A DNA stretch of 41,882 nt from the NCBI GenBank assembly GCA_002393555.1, contig DGSP01000071.1, positions 1 to 41,882 of the forward strand, read 5' to 3'. The first letter of the stretch is position 1; every line of letters begins with the position of its first letter. The notes under the pieces were generated by a model. The model was not told where the DNA came from. It searched no databases and was given only the letters and a program-made list of their open reading frames with translations. Origin of the DNA: Prevotellaceae bacterium UBA4359 (lineage in GTDB: Bacteria; Bacteroidota; Bacteroidia; Bacteroidales; Bacteroidaceae). The position numbers were made by a program, and so were the translations under genes. Positions 1 to 8,844 of the stretch are shown here, piece by piece.

Positions 1-98
1 TTATCCAATAATTATTATTGGAACCAATTTTGTGAAATTATTGTCCGAGAAAAATGCGGCTTGCCGCATCATATAAACTATTTTTGTTCACCTACTTA
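1..98. repeat. Promoter-bearing AT-rich repeat, left copy
   Basis: Bases 34-98 are a near-identical direct copy of 30606-30670, with about three mismatches. Bases 1-31 are the perfect reverse complement of 30557-30587. The copy carries the box TATTTTTG (79-86), but no start codon follows as it does in the right copy, so here it is an orphan promoter or a scar. The element may extend left of the window. Confidence 0.8.
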
Positions 99-136
99 AT
101 TATTAATTGTTAATCATTTGATGTGTTCATGTAGTC

Positions 137-205
137 GTACCCCTCGGCTACGCCATGCCGTACCCCTCGGGTACGGTTGGGTGTACCCCTCGGGTACGGT
201 TGGGT
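137..205. repeat. Three tandem 23-bp palindromic repeats
   Basis: Units lie at 137-159 (degenerate), 160-182 and 183-205 (identical to each other). Each contains the dyad GTACCC-CTC-GGGTAC; in the middle copy the stem reaches 8 bp (158-165 with 169-176). The array sits just 3' of the stop codon of the minus-strand gene at 212-577, so it may fold at the end of that transcript. No T-run follows on the minus strand, so a classical terminator is not shown. Confidence 0.8.
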
Positions 206-211
206 GAGAGG

Positions 212-577
212 CTACAACAAGATGACACCCCAGTAGGTGATGTCGTCCTTGACCAGCCGTATCTCCTTCATCCCTGTTATTTCCTCTGGGATGAAGAGAT
301 AGCGCGAGGGGTCCACAAGGTCGGAGTAGAGAACTTCGCCGTCATGAATCAGCATGAGCGTGAAGCCTACAAGGTCGGAGGTGAACGTCAGTTCGTGGCC
401 TTCCTGCACGATGGTGATAGGTGCGGCAGGAGCACGGTGGGAGGGATTCTGTTCTTTCTTGGGAGTGGGTTCTTTACGACTTAGTATCACATTTTGTGAA
501 TCTTGCGATTCGGCTGCTGATAAGAAGGAAAAGGGTGTCAACAGCATTGCGATGAGAATGAAAAGATTTTTTGCCAT
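212..577 (-). CDS. Small secreted DUF3244-like protein
   Basis: A 121-residue protein with a signal peptide (residues 1-21, ending LSAA), a Lys/Pro/Glu-rich linker to about residue 50, then one small all-beta domain rich in hydrophobic and charged strands. This layout matches the small exported DUF3244 proteins of Bacteroidales, which often sit beside TPR/HTH membrane regulators, as here (747-2504, same strand, 169-bp gap). It has its own -7 box at 609-616. Its molecular role is unknown; the family assignment is from overall pattern rather than a decisive motif. Confidence 0.7.
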   Translation of the reverse strand: MAKNLFILIAMLLTPFSFLSAAESQDSQNVILSRKEPTPKKEQNPSHRAPAAPITIVQEGHELTFTSDLVGFTLMLIHDGEVLYSDLVDPSRYLFIPEEITGMKEIRLVKDDITYWGVILL

Positions 578-608
578 AACTTGATTTTTTAATATTTGAA
601 ATCCGCTG

Positions 609-616
609 CAAAGTTA
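609..616 (-). promoter_or_regulatory. Bacteroidetes -7 box for the DUF3244-like gene
   Basis: The box TAACTTTG reads on the minus strand 31 bases upstream of the ATG at 577, which predicts a short leader. Confidence 0.6.
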
Positions 617-746
617 TGGCAAGTTTTTCTGAGAAGTGGAATTTTGTCCTTTCTTTTATTTAACCTATTTTTAACCTTTATTTTTATTACGGTCTGTAAC
701 TTATTGCTTTTTAGAAGATTGTAAAATCATTACATCTATTTTACAC

Positions 747-2504
747 CTATGCGATTTTTTGTTTTTTCATGTTCTTGTAGAGGCTTGCAGCATCGTCCTC
801 GCCATAGAGTTTTTGGTTGATGTGACGTTTGACGGTGGAGATTCTGGCTTGTGACGTGCTGAGCAGGATGGCTATTTCACTTGGGGAAAAGTTGAGGCGA
901 ACGAGGATGGCGGCGCGCAGTTCCTGTTCTGTGAGCACGTGGTCCTGTGTGATGGTTTGATAGAACATGGGGAGGCACTGTCGGGTGAGGGTCAGCAGAT
1001 TTTTCCAATCGGTGCTGTTGGGAAGAAGTGGATGAGGGGTGGGGCGTGTCATCTTTTTGAATGTTGTGAAGACATCGCTTTCACGAAGGGTATCTTCGCG
1101 CTCGTAGGTTTTCATGGCATCGTATTTTGCTTGGTAGGCTTGCATTTTGCTGTGTAGTGCTTCTATTTCGGCTTCTTTGGTGGCGAGTACATGCTCTTTC
1201 ATGTTGCTGTAAGACTTTCTGACCACCGCCAGTTCCTGTTCTGCTTGAGTTAATTTTCCTGCTGTCGTCAAGTAATTGGAATTTAACAATCTGATTTCTT
1301 TTGATTTTTTCTGTTTGTAACTGATGTATCGCCAGCAGCCACCTGTCAGTAGCATGATGGAAAGGATAACAATGCCCCATACGGTGTATCGCATGACTTC
1401 AGCCTCACGCATTTTCGCCTCAGCAATTTTCTGGTAACGAGTATAGTCGTAGGAATGAGATAATTGCAAGACAATTTCTGATTGATTCTTTGCCAAGGTG
1501 TTCCCTAATCCCTCTTCGCATAGTGTAGCGTAATGATAAATTGAGTCGGGAATACCGTGGGCTTTATAGACTCTCAGCAGTCCTCTGTAGGCATCGTAGT
1601 CGAAGCCGTAATGAAGAAGTCTCCGAAAATATAGTTCGGCTGAATCTAATTGGTGTATGCCTAAATGGTATAAACCTTTGCTGTGGTAATAGTGTTCTCT
1701 GCCTTTTTCGATGTTCCCTTGTGCATCGAAGATTCCTGGTGTGTGTTCAAATATTTGCATCATCTGATGTGCTCTTTCGTACTGGCCAGAGTTCAAACAT
1801 GTGAGGATGGCGGTCGGGTAAACGCCTCCGGCTTCGTACAACAGGTTGTGTTTTCGATAGAGCAGGGCGCAGGTGTCGGTGATGCTCCACACCTTGGCAG
1901 TGTCGTCTAATACATAGTAGGGAATGAGCATCTGTTCAAGTCCATTGATGATGTTGCGTGTGTCGCCTGCCTTTGCGGCATATCGCCTATATTCCTCCCA
2001 CGCTTGCAATTCTCGTTCTGGCATAGATTGCTCTCTGTACAGTTCTCCCATCTGCCCATACACGCTGAAGAGGGTGGTGTAGTCGCAATCAGGGCTGAGC
2101 GTGTCGGCTTTCTCGATGGCGTCGTAGTAGCACTGGAGGGCTTGGGGTGCCTCGTTTCGGTCGCGGTGGATGCAGCCGAGCAGGTAGTGGGCGAGGAGTT
2201 GCTGGTTGGGGCTGCCGTGGCGGTCGTAGTAATCGACCACCTCCTGGAATGTGGTGTCGGAAGGCAGGGGCTGGTAGAGTTTGTTGTTGGCTTGGGCCAT
2301 GAGGACGGCATGGCGCATGCGTGTGGGCTCCGACTGCCGGGCGATGGTGCTGTCGGCGGCATGGAGCAGACGACTGGCCGAGTCGGGTGCGGTCTCCATC
2401 AGGGCCTCGGCGCGGTCGAGCAGTGCCACCACCTCCTTGTCGTCGGCGCAGGCCAGGAGGAGGAAGAGGGGCAACAGGGCAAGAATATATAGGAGTCTTC
2501 TCAT
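747..2504 (-). CDS. TPR membrane regulator with C-terminal HTH
   Basis: A 585-residue protein. A lipoprotein-type signal ends LLLACAD at about residue 20. Helical TPR-like repeats fill about residues 25-355, one membrane span lies at about 371-390, a coiled coil at about 395-465, and a helix-turn-helix near the C-terminus (around SPSEIAILLSTSQARISTVK, residues ~540-560). This is a common Bacteroidales architecture in which extracytoplasmic TPRs are tethered to a cytoplasmic DNA-binding-like domain, suggesting a one-component membrane sensor. The start lies 27 bp after the stop of the Ig-like lipoprotein gene, so co-transcription is likely. A weak CACCTTTG box overlaps that gap. The signal it senses is unknown. 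Confidence 0.75.
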   Translation of the reverse strand: MRRLLYILALLPLFLLLACADDKEVVALLDRAEALMETAPDSASRLLHAADSTIARQSEPTRMRHAVLMAQANNKLYQPLPSDTTFQEVVDYYDRHGSPNQQLLAHYLLGCIHRDRNEAPQALQCYYDAIEKADTLSPDCDYTTLFSVYGQMGELYREQSMPERELQAWEEYRRYAAKAGDTRNIINGLEQMLIPYYVLDDTAKVWSITDTCALLYRKHNLLYEAGGVYPTAILTCLNSGQYERAHQMMQIFEHTPGIFDAQGNIEKGREHYYHSKGLYHLGIHQLDSAELYFRRLLHYGFDYDAYRGLLRVYKAHGIPDSIYHYATLCEEGLGNTLAKNQSEIVLQLSHSYDYTRYQKIAEAKMREAEVMRYTVWGIVILSIMLLTGGCWRYISYKQKKSKEIRLLNSNYLTTAGKLTQAEQELAVVRKSYSNMKEHVLATKEAEIEALHSKMQAYQAKYDAMKTYEREDTLRESDVFTTFKKMTRPTPHPLLPNSTDWKNLLTLTRQCLPMFYQTITQDHVLTEQELRAAILVRLNFSPSEIAILLSTSQARISTVKRHINQKLYGEDDAASLYKNMKKQKIA

Positions 2505-2531
2505 CGGTTGGCAAAGGTGAGGCTTTTCTGT

Positions 2532-4619
2532 TTACTTGCTGCCCTGCCTTTCAGCATTTCGGTTCTTGATGGTCTTGGCTTTGTCGGGCTTTTGCTTGGT
2601 GATTTTCTCGGGTTTCTGCTTGGCGCGCGACAGGGCTGTGGGGTTCCACTCTTGGGTGATTTCCCACAGGGCTTTGAGGGTGAGGGCTCCAGGCAGGTAA
2701 TAGACGGGCTCGGGCTGGAGGTGCTGGTCGTAGTCGCCGGTGTCCCAGAGTCCGTTGTGGTTGAGGTCGTAGAAGAGGCGCAGGTAGTAGGTGCCGGGGT
2801 TGATGAAATAGAAGTCGGCTTTGCCGTTTTGTGCGCGGATGGTCTTGATGGGCTTGTCGCTGCCGTCGAGCAGTTGGACGATGGCGTCTTGGGTGTTGGG
2901 GAGGATGGTGCCGTCGTCGGTGGTGCGCTGTCCGCTGAGCACGACGAAGAGGGTGGAGTAGGAGTCGAGTGAGCGCATGCGGATGATGCGTGTCTGTGCT
3001 TCGCAGCGGCGGCCGTAGATGTTGACGAAGGCGGCGGTGTCGATGACGAGTTGATAGGTGGTGTCGGGTTCCCACTCGGCGTAGAGTCGGTAGTGGCGGG
3101 GGTTGCCATCGACGGGACGGATGAGGTATTTGGTGGGCTGGAAGAGGCTATCGACCTTGATGTTGAGGTGTATCTTGCTGAGGTCGAAGGTGTCGAGGGG
3201 TTCTTCAAACTCGAGGTCGATGTTGCGGTCGGGGTCCATGGCTTGGGTGTTGGTCATCTTGTAGGTGAGGAACTCTTCGGGCATGGGGGGGATGACGATG
3301 TCTTCATCGTCTTTTTTCCGCTTTTTTTCTTTTTTCTTGTCTTGGCCGGCTTCTTCTTTCCCAACTTCTTCTTTTCCGGCTCCTTCTTTTTCGGCTCGGC
3401 GGGCTGCTCGGCGTTCTTCCTTGAGTTGTTGCTTGTAGGTCTTCACCCATTCGTCGTATTTTTCTTGCTCTTGGCGGGCAATGCGCTCTCGGGTGAGTTT
3501 GGACACGAGGTGGAGGGTGTCGGTGGTGAGGGCGAGTTGGCCTGTGGTGTCGGTGGCGAAGAAGTCTATCTTGATGTCGAGGGTGTCGAGGTTGTAGATG
3601 AGGGAGTCGCGAATCCAGTAGTGGAGGGTGTCGCGGTGGAGGCTGGCATCGATGGTGAAGGCATTGGTGGCGTCGAAGTTGAGGGCTGTGAGGCGTGGCA
3701 GGGTGTCGGAGGGGGAGGTAAAGTAGAGGGAGAAGCGTTGTGGGGTGGGTCGTTCGCTCTTGAGCAGGTAGCGGTCTTGGTTGGCTGACTCGAAGGCGGT
3801 GAGCACGATGTCGTCGGGGAAGTAGTGGATGTAGGGGGTCATGACGATGGAGTCGTAGTGGATGCTGTCGTGCCAGATGGTGTCGGGCCGAATGTCGGGA
3901 CGGGAGGAGGTGGAGAGGATGCGGTCGGAGAAGGCGAGCATCTCGGCTCGCTGGTCGTAGAGGTAGTTCTGGTTCATGTCTTTCAGGGCGAAGGCGCGGT
4001 ACTGGCCGGGGGAGAGACCTTTGACGACGAAGTGGCCTCGGCTGTCGGTGCGTGAGATGCGCTCGAGGGGGAGGGTGCGGAAGGTGGAGTCGGGGAGGGA
4101 CTGGAGGCTGTCGAGCCGGTAGAGTCCGACGAGGATGCCTTTGATGGGTTCGAGGTTGCTGGCATCGAGCACATGGCCCGACACTTGGAAGGTATCGACC
4201 TGCTGACCGGTGGAGAAGGTGAAGGCGAAGTCGCCGTAGGGGTTGCCTTCGTTGTTATCGACGATGGCGTCGGCGAAGTCGATGGTGTAGGTCATGTCGG
4301 GCTTGAGGGAGTCGAGAAGGCTGATGGTGACTTTCTTGCCATTGGCTTCGATTTCTGGCTGTTGTATCTGTGGGGGGGAGATGACGACTTTCTCGGCGGC
4401 GTTGTCTATCTTGATGAACTCGTCGAACTCGATGGTGATGCGCTTGGCGTGTTTCACGTTGCTCTCGCCGAGGCGGGGTGAGGTGCGCACGACTCGTGGG
4501 GGGGTCTCGTCGTAGGGGCCGCCGTCGGGGGTGCCGATGCGGGCACAGGCGTGGAGCAGCAACAGGATGGCTGCCACGATGGCAAGGGGGAGGAGATGGA
4601 GCGATGACTTCTTTTTCAT
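2532..4619 (-). CDS. Ig-like (SbsA/Big_5-type) lipoprotein
   Basis: A 695-residue lipoprotein with signal and lipobox LLHAC near residues 15-21. The N-terminal ~120 residues form a Big_5/SbsA-like Ig domain (TPPRVVRTSP start, ITIEFDEFIKID, then FAFTFSTG). A transthyretin/CarboxypepD_reg-like beta domain follows (~125-200). A highly charged Lys/Glu tract of ~50 residues lies near 405-455, and further beta domains fill the C-terminus, which ends in a basic tail. The frame is open upstream to 4961, but the ATG at 4619 is chosen because it starts the signal peptide and overlaps the stop of the GH3 gene as ATGA, implying translational coupling. The family is widespread in Bacteroidetes and its function is unknown. 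Confidence 0.8.
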   Translation of the reverse strand: MKKKSSLHLLPLAIVAAILLLLHACARIGTPDGGPYDETPPRVVRTSPRLGESNVKHAKRITIEFDEFIKIDNAAEKVVISPPQIQQPEIEANGKKVTISLLDSLKPDMTYTIDFADAIVDNNEGNPYGDFAFTFSTGQQVDTFQVSGHVLDASNLEPIKGILVGLYRLDSLQSLPDSTFRTLPLERISRTDSRGHFVVKGLSPGQYRAFALKDMNQNYLYDQRAEMLAFSDRILSTSSRPDIRPDTIWHDSIHYDSIVMTPYIHYFPDDIVLTAFESANQDRYLLKSERPTPQRFSLYFTSPSDTLPRLTALNFDATNAFTIDASLHRDTLHYWIRDSLIYNLDTLDIKIDFFATDTTGQLALTTDTLHLVSKLTRERIARQEQEKYDEWVKTYKQQLKEERRAARRAEKEGAGKEEVGKEEAGQDKKKEKKRKKDDEDIVIPPMPEEFLTYKMTNTQAMDPDRNIDLEFEEPLDTFDLSKIHLNIKVDSLFQPTKYLIRPVDGNPRHYRLYAEWEPDTTYQLVIDTAAFVNIYGRRCEAQTRIIRMRSLDSYSTLFVVLSGQRTTDDGTILPNTQDAIVQLLDGSDKPIKTIRAQNGKADFYFINPGTYYLRLFYDLNHNGLWDTGDYDQHLQPEPVYYLPGALTLKALWEITQEWNPTALSRAKQKPEKITKQKPDKAKTIKNRNAERQGSK

Positions 4620-6142
4620 TGGTTCATCTGGATGAGTTCCTCGATGTATTGGCGTGAGTTGCTGAGACGTGGTATCTTGTGCTGCCCGCCGAGTTTGCCT
4701 TTGCTCTTGAGCCACTCGTCGAAGAGGCCGGGACGGGCCACGATGATTTCGAGCGGCTGGAGGGTGATGTCTTTGTGGCGTTTGGCTTCGTAGTCGGAGT
4801 TGATGGCCTGGAGCGAACGGTCGAGTATCTGGGCAAATTCTTCGAGGGAACCGGGCATCTTGACAAAGTCTATCATCCACTGGTGGCGGCACTTGGCGTT
4901 GCTGTCCATGAAGATGGGGGCTGCGGTGTAGTCTTTCACTTGTGCCCCGGTGGCAACGCATGCCTGAAGGAGGCCTTTCTCGGCGTTATCGACGATGAGT
5001 TCTTCGCCGAAAGCGTTGATGAAGTGCTTGGTGCGGCCGGTGATGTGGAACTTGTAGGGGTCGCGCTGGGAGAACTGCACGGTGTCGCCGATGAGGTAGC
5101 GCCACAGGCCGCAACTGGTGCTGATGATCATGGCGTAGTTGGTGCCTGTCTCCACTTCCCACAGGGGGACAATCTTGTCTGAGTCGATGGGGTAGCCGTT
5201 GTGGTCGAGGTTGTCCATGGGGCAGAACTCGTAGAAGACTCCATAGTCAATCATGAGGAGCATGTTGGGGTCGGAGAGGTCGTTCTGGAGGCCGAAGAAG
5301 CCTTCGCTGGCATTGTAGGTCTCCATGTAGTGCATGTTGGGCAGCGTGATGATGCTCTTGTACTGCTCGCGGTAGGGGGTGAAGGCCACGCCTCCGTGGA
5401 AGAAGACTTCGAGGTTGGGCCACACGCTGTCGAGGCGGTCAACGCCTTTCAGTTCCATGACTCGGCCCAGCACACTGAGCATCCATGAGGGCACACCGCT
5501 GATGTTGGTGATGTTCATGTCCATGGCGGCACGGGCTATCTTGTCGCGTTTCTCTTCGAAGTCGCTCAGCAGGGCGATGTTTTTCTTGGGCACGCGAACC
5601 ATCTTGGCTGCTGTGGGGATGTTCTCGATGAGGATGGCGCTGAGGTCGCCCACCAGACTGTTGGGGGTGTTGAGGTTGGGCGAGTGGCTGCCGCCGAGGA
5701 TGAGCCCTTTGCCGGAGAAGAAGTGGCTGTGCGGGTTGATGTGCAGATAACTGACCACGCAGTCGGTGCCGCCTCGGTAGTGGATGTTCTTCAACCCTTC
5801 GCCGCTGACGGGAATGAACTTGCTCTTGTCGTTGGTGGTGCCTGATGACTTGGCATACCAGCGCACCACACCTGGCCACAGGACATCGGCTTTGCCTTCG
5901 CGCATCTGGTGGATGTAGCCCTTCAGTTCCTCGTAGGTGTTGACGGGCACGTTCTTGCGGAATGTGTCGTAGTTGTCGATGGACTCGTAGTGGTGCATGT
6001 TGCCCCATTCCGTCTTCTTGCCTTGGCGGATGAGATGGCGGAAGATTTTGAGTTGTATGTCTTTGGCGCGGGTGGCGTATTTCTCTATCTGCTTTTGCCT
6101 TTTTGAGAAATAGATTTTATTGAGAAGTCCAGTTGTATTCAT
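4616..6142 (-). CDS. GH3 auxin-responsive promoter family protein
   Basis: A 508-residue protein related along its length to the plant/bacterial GH3 fold, an ANL-type adenylating acyl-acid-amido synthetase. Visible motifs are YAKSSGTT (the ATP-binding Ser/Thr/Gly loop, ~104-111), a central YNASEGFFG motif and YLIGDTVQF near ~360. Bacteroidetes homologues have no established substrate. The start at 6142 is preferred over 6166 because the -7 box at 6164-6171 puts the transcription start downstream of the earlier ATG. The 3' end overlaps the next gene by four bases. Confidence 0.85.
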   Translation of the reverse strand: MNTTGLLNKIYFSKRQKQIEKYATRAKDIQLKIFRHLIRQGKKTEWGNMHHYESIDNYDTFRKNVPVNTYEELKGYIHQMREGKADVLWPGVVRWYAKSSGTTNDKSKFIPVSGEGLKNIHYRGGTDCVVSYLHINPHSHFFSGKGLILGGSHSPNLNTPNSLVGDLSAILIENIPTAAKMVRVPKKNIALLSDFEEKRDKIARAAMDMNITNISGVPSWMLSVLGRVMELKGVDRLDSVWPNLEVFFHGGVAFTPYREQYKSIITLPNMHYMETYNASEGFFGLQNDLSDPNMLLMIDYGVFYEFCPMDNLDHNGYPIDSDKIVPLWEVETGTNYAMIISTSCGLWRYLIGDTVQFSQRDPYKFHITGRTKHFINAFGEELIVDNAEKGLLQACVATGAQVKDYTAAPIFMDSNAKCRHQWMIDFVKMPGSLEEFAQILDRSLQAINSDYEAKRHKDITLQPLEIIVARPGLFDEWLKSKGKLGGQHKIPRLSNSRQYIEELIQMNQ

Positions 6143-6163
6143 GACTGATGGATGTTTATGATG

Positions 6164-6171
6164 CAAAGGTA
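6164..6171 (-). promoter_or_regulatory. -7 box for the GH3-lipoprotein-TPR operon
   Basis: TACCTTTG reads on the minus strand about 22 bases upstream of the ATG at 6142. It lies just beyond the rnc stop codon and separates the two transcription units. Confidence 0.7.
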
Positions 6172-6184
6172 CGACTTTTCACTT

Positions 6185-7102
6185 TCACTCTCCACTTTTT
6201 TTCGTGTTTTTTGTGTTTTTTATGCCATTCAGCAGTGCCTTGTCGCGCTTGATGCGCTTGAGGGCTTGCTGGGCTGCATTCTGGTCGCTTTCTTTCTTGC
6301 TGTAGCCGTCGCCGGTGCCACAGGGAATGCCTTCGATGAAAAGGGAGGAATGGAAAATGGGGGTGTTGCTTTTTCCGCTTTCGCGCGACTCTTTCTGGCT
6401 GAAAACGAAGCGGTATTGATACTTCTGACACCACTCTATCAGGACGCTCTTGAAGTTGATTTCCTGTTTCTCCATGCTCTCGATGTCGATGTACTTCTTG
6501 AAGACTTGCTCTTCGAGAAAACGGCAGCAGTACTGGTAGCCTCGGTCGAGGTAGATGGCCCCGACAAATGCCTCGAAGGCATTGCCGTTCATGAAACTGT
6601 TGTGGCCCGTGGTGACTGCACCGACATGGTGTATGAGTTTGTCAAGTCCGAGGCTGATGGCTACCTGGTTGAGCGTACTTCGGCAGACTATCTTGCTCCG
6701 CAGCATGGTGAGGAACCCTTCTTGCTTGTTGCCATAGTGTCTGTAGAGTATGTCGGCCACAATGGCTCCCAACACCGCATCGCCCAGAAACTCAAGTCGT
6801 TCGTTGCTGATTTGGCTGGGAGAAATTTTGTCCTGTTTGCCTGCTTTCTTGCTCTGCTTGCGCTCTTCCCGCTTTTCGCGTGGAGTGCGTTTTTTCCTCT
6901 TCATCTCTTGCTCGTAGCGAGCCACAGACTTGTGCATCAGAGCCAGTTCGTATAACTTGATGTTGTGGGGGTAAAATCCGAGGATGGATTTGAGCCGTAA
7001 AAAAGGCTTCTTCTCGGAAACGAAAAGAAGCCTCATTTTATCTAATAAATCCGAAATCACCTGTTTTGTACTTTTAAGAAAAGTGCTTGGGACGAGGCCC
7101 AA
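6185..7102 (-). CDS. rnc: Ribonuclease III
   Basis: A double-strand-specific endoribonuclease that processes rRNA precursors and structured RNAs. The 305-residue product has the signature NERLEFLGDAV (~100-110), with the conserved Glu and Asp metal ligands, the second acidic site around NAFEAFVGAIYLD, and a C-terminal dsRNA-binding domain (~225-295, ending in a basic QQALKRIK helix). A Lys/Arg-rich insertion (~67-92) before the signature makes it longer than the ~225-residue E. coli enzyme; longer forms are usual in Bacteroidetes. It starts two bases after fabF. An internal Met at residue 23 is possible, but residues before it resemble other Bacteroidales RNase III N-termini. Confidence 0.93.
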   Translation of the reverse strand: MGLVPSTFLKSTKQVISDLLDKMRLLFVSEKKPFLRLKSILGFYPHNIKLYELALMHKSVARYEQEMKRKKRTPREKREERKQSKKAGKQDKISPSQISNERLEFLGDAVLGAIVADILYRHYGNKQEGFLTMLRSKIVCRSTLNQVAISLGLDKLIHHVGAVTTGHNSFMNGNAFEAFVGAIYLDRGYQYCCRFLEEQVFKKYIDIESMEKQEINFKSVLIEWCQKYQYRFVFSQKESRESGKSNTPIFHSSLFIEGIPCGTGDGYSKKESDQNAAQQALKRIKRDKALLNGIKNTKNTKKSGE

Positions 7103-7104
7103 GA

Positions 7105-8367
7105 TTACTGGTATTTCTTGAATATTACGCTTGCATTGTGACCTCCGAATCCGAACGTGTTGCTGAGTGCTACACGGACGGTACGCTGCTGGGCCTTGTT
7201 GAACGTGAAATTGAGGTTGTAGTCAATTTCAGGGTCTTGGTCGTCGTCAGCGTGGTTGATGGTGGGAGGCACGATGTCGTCTCTCACGGCGAGGATGCTA
7301 ATCATTGCTTCGACAGCGCCTGCAGCACCGAGAAGGTGGCCAGTCATGGACTTGGTTGAACTGATGTTCAGTTTGTAGGCTGCATCGCCAAACACTTCCT
7401 TGATAGCCTTGGCCTCAGAGATGTCACCCACGTGAGTGGAAGTGCCGTGGACATTGATGTAATCAACATCTTCGGGCTGGATTCCTGCGTCTTTGAGTGC
7501 GCGCTGCATAACGAGTTTGGCACCGAGACCTTCGGGGTGAGTGGCTGTGATGTGGTAGGCATCGGCTGACATGCCGGCACCAATCATCTCGGCATAAATC
7601 TTTGCGCCACGAGCCTTTGCGTGTTCCAACTCTTCAAGAATCAGAATGCCCGCACCTTCGCCCATGACGAAACCGTCACGGCTTGCGCTGAACGGACGAC
7701 TGGCCTTTTCTGGCTCATCGTTGCGGGTGGAGAGTGCCTTCATGGCATTGAAACCACCTACGCCTGAGGCGAAAATGGCAGCCTCTGCACCACCTGTCAC
7801 TATTGCGTTGGCTTTGCCAAGGCGGATGAGGTTGAAGGCGTCAGCCACAGCGTTTGAAGAGGATGCGCATGCGGAAGTTGTTGTGTAGTTTGGTCCACGG
7901 AATCCATACTGGATGGAGATATGGCCGGCGGCTATATCTGCAATCATCTTGGGGATGAAGAATGGATTGAACTTTGGGCCGAGTTGAGGGCCGTTAAGTG
8001 CATAGTTGCCAGCCTCTTCCTCGAAAGTCTTGATACCTCCGATACCTACACCGAGCACAACTCCGATTTCGTTCTTGTCAACCGTTTCGAGGTCGATGCC
8101 GGAATCGGCAATGGCCATCTTGGCTGCAGCAAGTGCATACTGAGTGTAAAGGTCCATCTTGCGGGCTTCCTTACGGTCGATGAAGTCGGCTGAATTGAAG
8201 CCTTTCACCTCGCATGCGAACTGAGTCTTGAACTGTGAAGCGTCGAAATGAGTAATAGGACCAGCGCCGCTCTTGCCTGCCTTGAGGTTTTCCCAAGACT
8301 CCTCAGCCGTGTTGCCGAGTGGAGTCAGGGCGCCAATGCCTGTTACAACAACTCTTTTTAATTCCAT
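7105..8367 (-). CDS. fabF: Beta-ketoacyl-ACP synthase II
   Basis: Condenses malonyl-ACP with acyl-ACP in fatty acid elongation in the cytoplasm. The 420-residue length is typical of the family. The catalytic triad is visible: Cys167 in TSACASS, His307 in NVHGTST and His344 in SMTGHLLG, followed by the C-terminal GFGGHNAS loop. It lies 3 bp downstream of acpP and 2 bp upstream of rnc, the conserved acpP-fabF-rnc order. Confidence 0.97.
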   Translation of the reverse strand: MELKRVVVTGIGALTPLGNTAEESWENLKAGKSGAGPITHFDASQFKTQFACEVKGFNSADFIDRKEARKMDLYTQYALAAAKMAIADSGIDLETVDKNEIGVVLGVGIGGIKTFEEEAGNYALNGPQLGPKFNPFFIPKMIADIAAGHISIQYGFRGPNYTTTSACASSSNAVADAFNLIRLGKANAIVTGGAEAAIFASGVGGFNAMKALSTRNDEPEKASRPFSASRDGFVMGEGAGILILEELEHAKARGAKIYAEMIGAGMSADAYHITATHPEGLGAKLVMQRALKDAGIQPEDVDYINVHGTSTHVGDISEAKAIKEVFGDAAYKLNISSTKSMTGHLLGAAGAVEAMISILAVRDDIVPPTINHADDDQDPEIDYNLNFTFNKAQQRTVRVALSNTFGFGGHNASVIFKKYQ

Positions 8368-8370
8368 AAT

Positions 8371-8607
8371 TTACTTAGCGTTAGCCTCGATGTAAGCGAT
8401 AGCGTCACCTACAGTAGCAATCTTTTCAGCCTGATCGTCAGGAATATTGATACCGAAAGCCTTCTCAAACTCCATGATGAGTTCTACAGTGTCGAGAGAG
8501 TCAGCACCGAGGTCGTTGGTGAAACTTGCTTCTGGCTTTACTTCTGCTTCGTCAACGTTGAGTTTCTCAACGATGATTGATTTTACTCTTGATTCAATTT
8601 CAGACAT
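8371..8607 (-). CDS. acpP: Acyl carrier protein
   Basis: A 78-residue acidic carrier that holds growing acyl chains as thioesters on 4'-phosphopantetheine. The attachment site is Ser37 in LGADSLDTVEL. It is the first gene of the acpP-fabF-rnc unit, with a promoter box about 70 bp upstream. Confidence 0.97.
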   Translation of the reverse strand: MSEIESRVKSIIVEKLNVDEAEVKPEASFTNDLGADSLDTVELIMEFEKAFGINIPDDQAEKIATVGDAIAYIEANAK

Positions 8608-8674
8608 AATCTTAGATGTTTAAATGTTTAATAAATACTTTCTTTTGTTTGTCCGTACTTTACGTTTTCGGGTG

Positions 8675-8682
8675 CAAAGGTA
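8675..8682 (-). promoter_or_regulatory. -7 box for acpP-fabF-rnc
   Basis: TACCTTTG on the minus strand, giving a leader of about 60 bases before the acpP ATG at 8607. Confidence 0.7.
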
Positions 8683-8844
8683 GGAATAAATCTTTGATTT
8701 CTCCAAGAATATTTCTATAAAAAGCATTTTTTATGCACAAAAACAATCAAAAGTGTGCAAAAAACAAGGCGTTTGTCTGCTTTTTAGCCTTTGGGCATAG
8801 CAAAAACTGCTTTTCTTTCTCATTGGAGGATTTTCTTTGGTAGT

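Noticed and set aside
137..205. Tandem repeats as a CRISPR array
   Set aside because: The units abut with no spacers, and no cas genes are nearby.
2501..3208. 235-codon minus-strand Ser/Thr/Pro-rich frame
   Set aside because: It is a frame-shifted shadow of the Ig-like lipoprotein gene, with repetitive Ser/Thr/Pro and no signal or domain.
4620..4961. N-terminal extension of the Ig-like lipoprotein frame
   Set aside because: The extension reads as shadow of the GH3 gene (Arg/His/Pro/Gln-rich). The signal peptide and ATGA overlap place the start at 4619.
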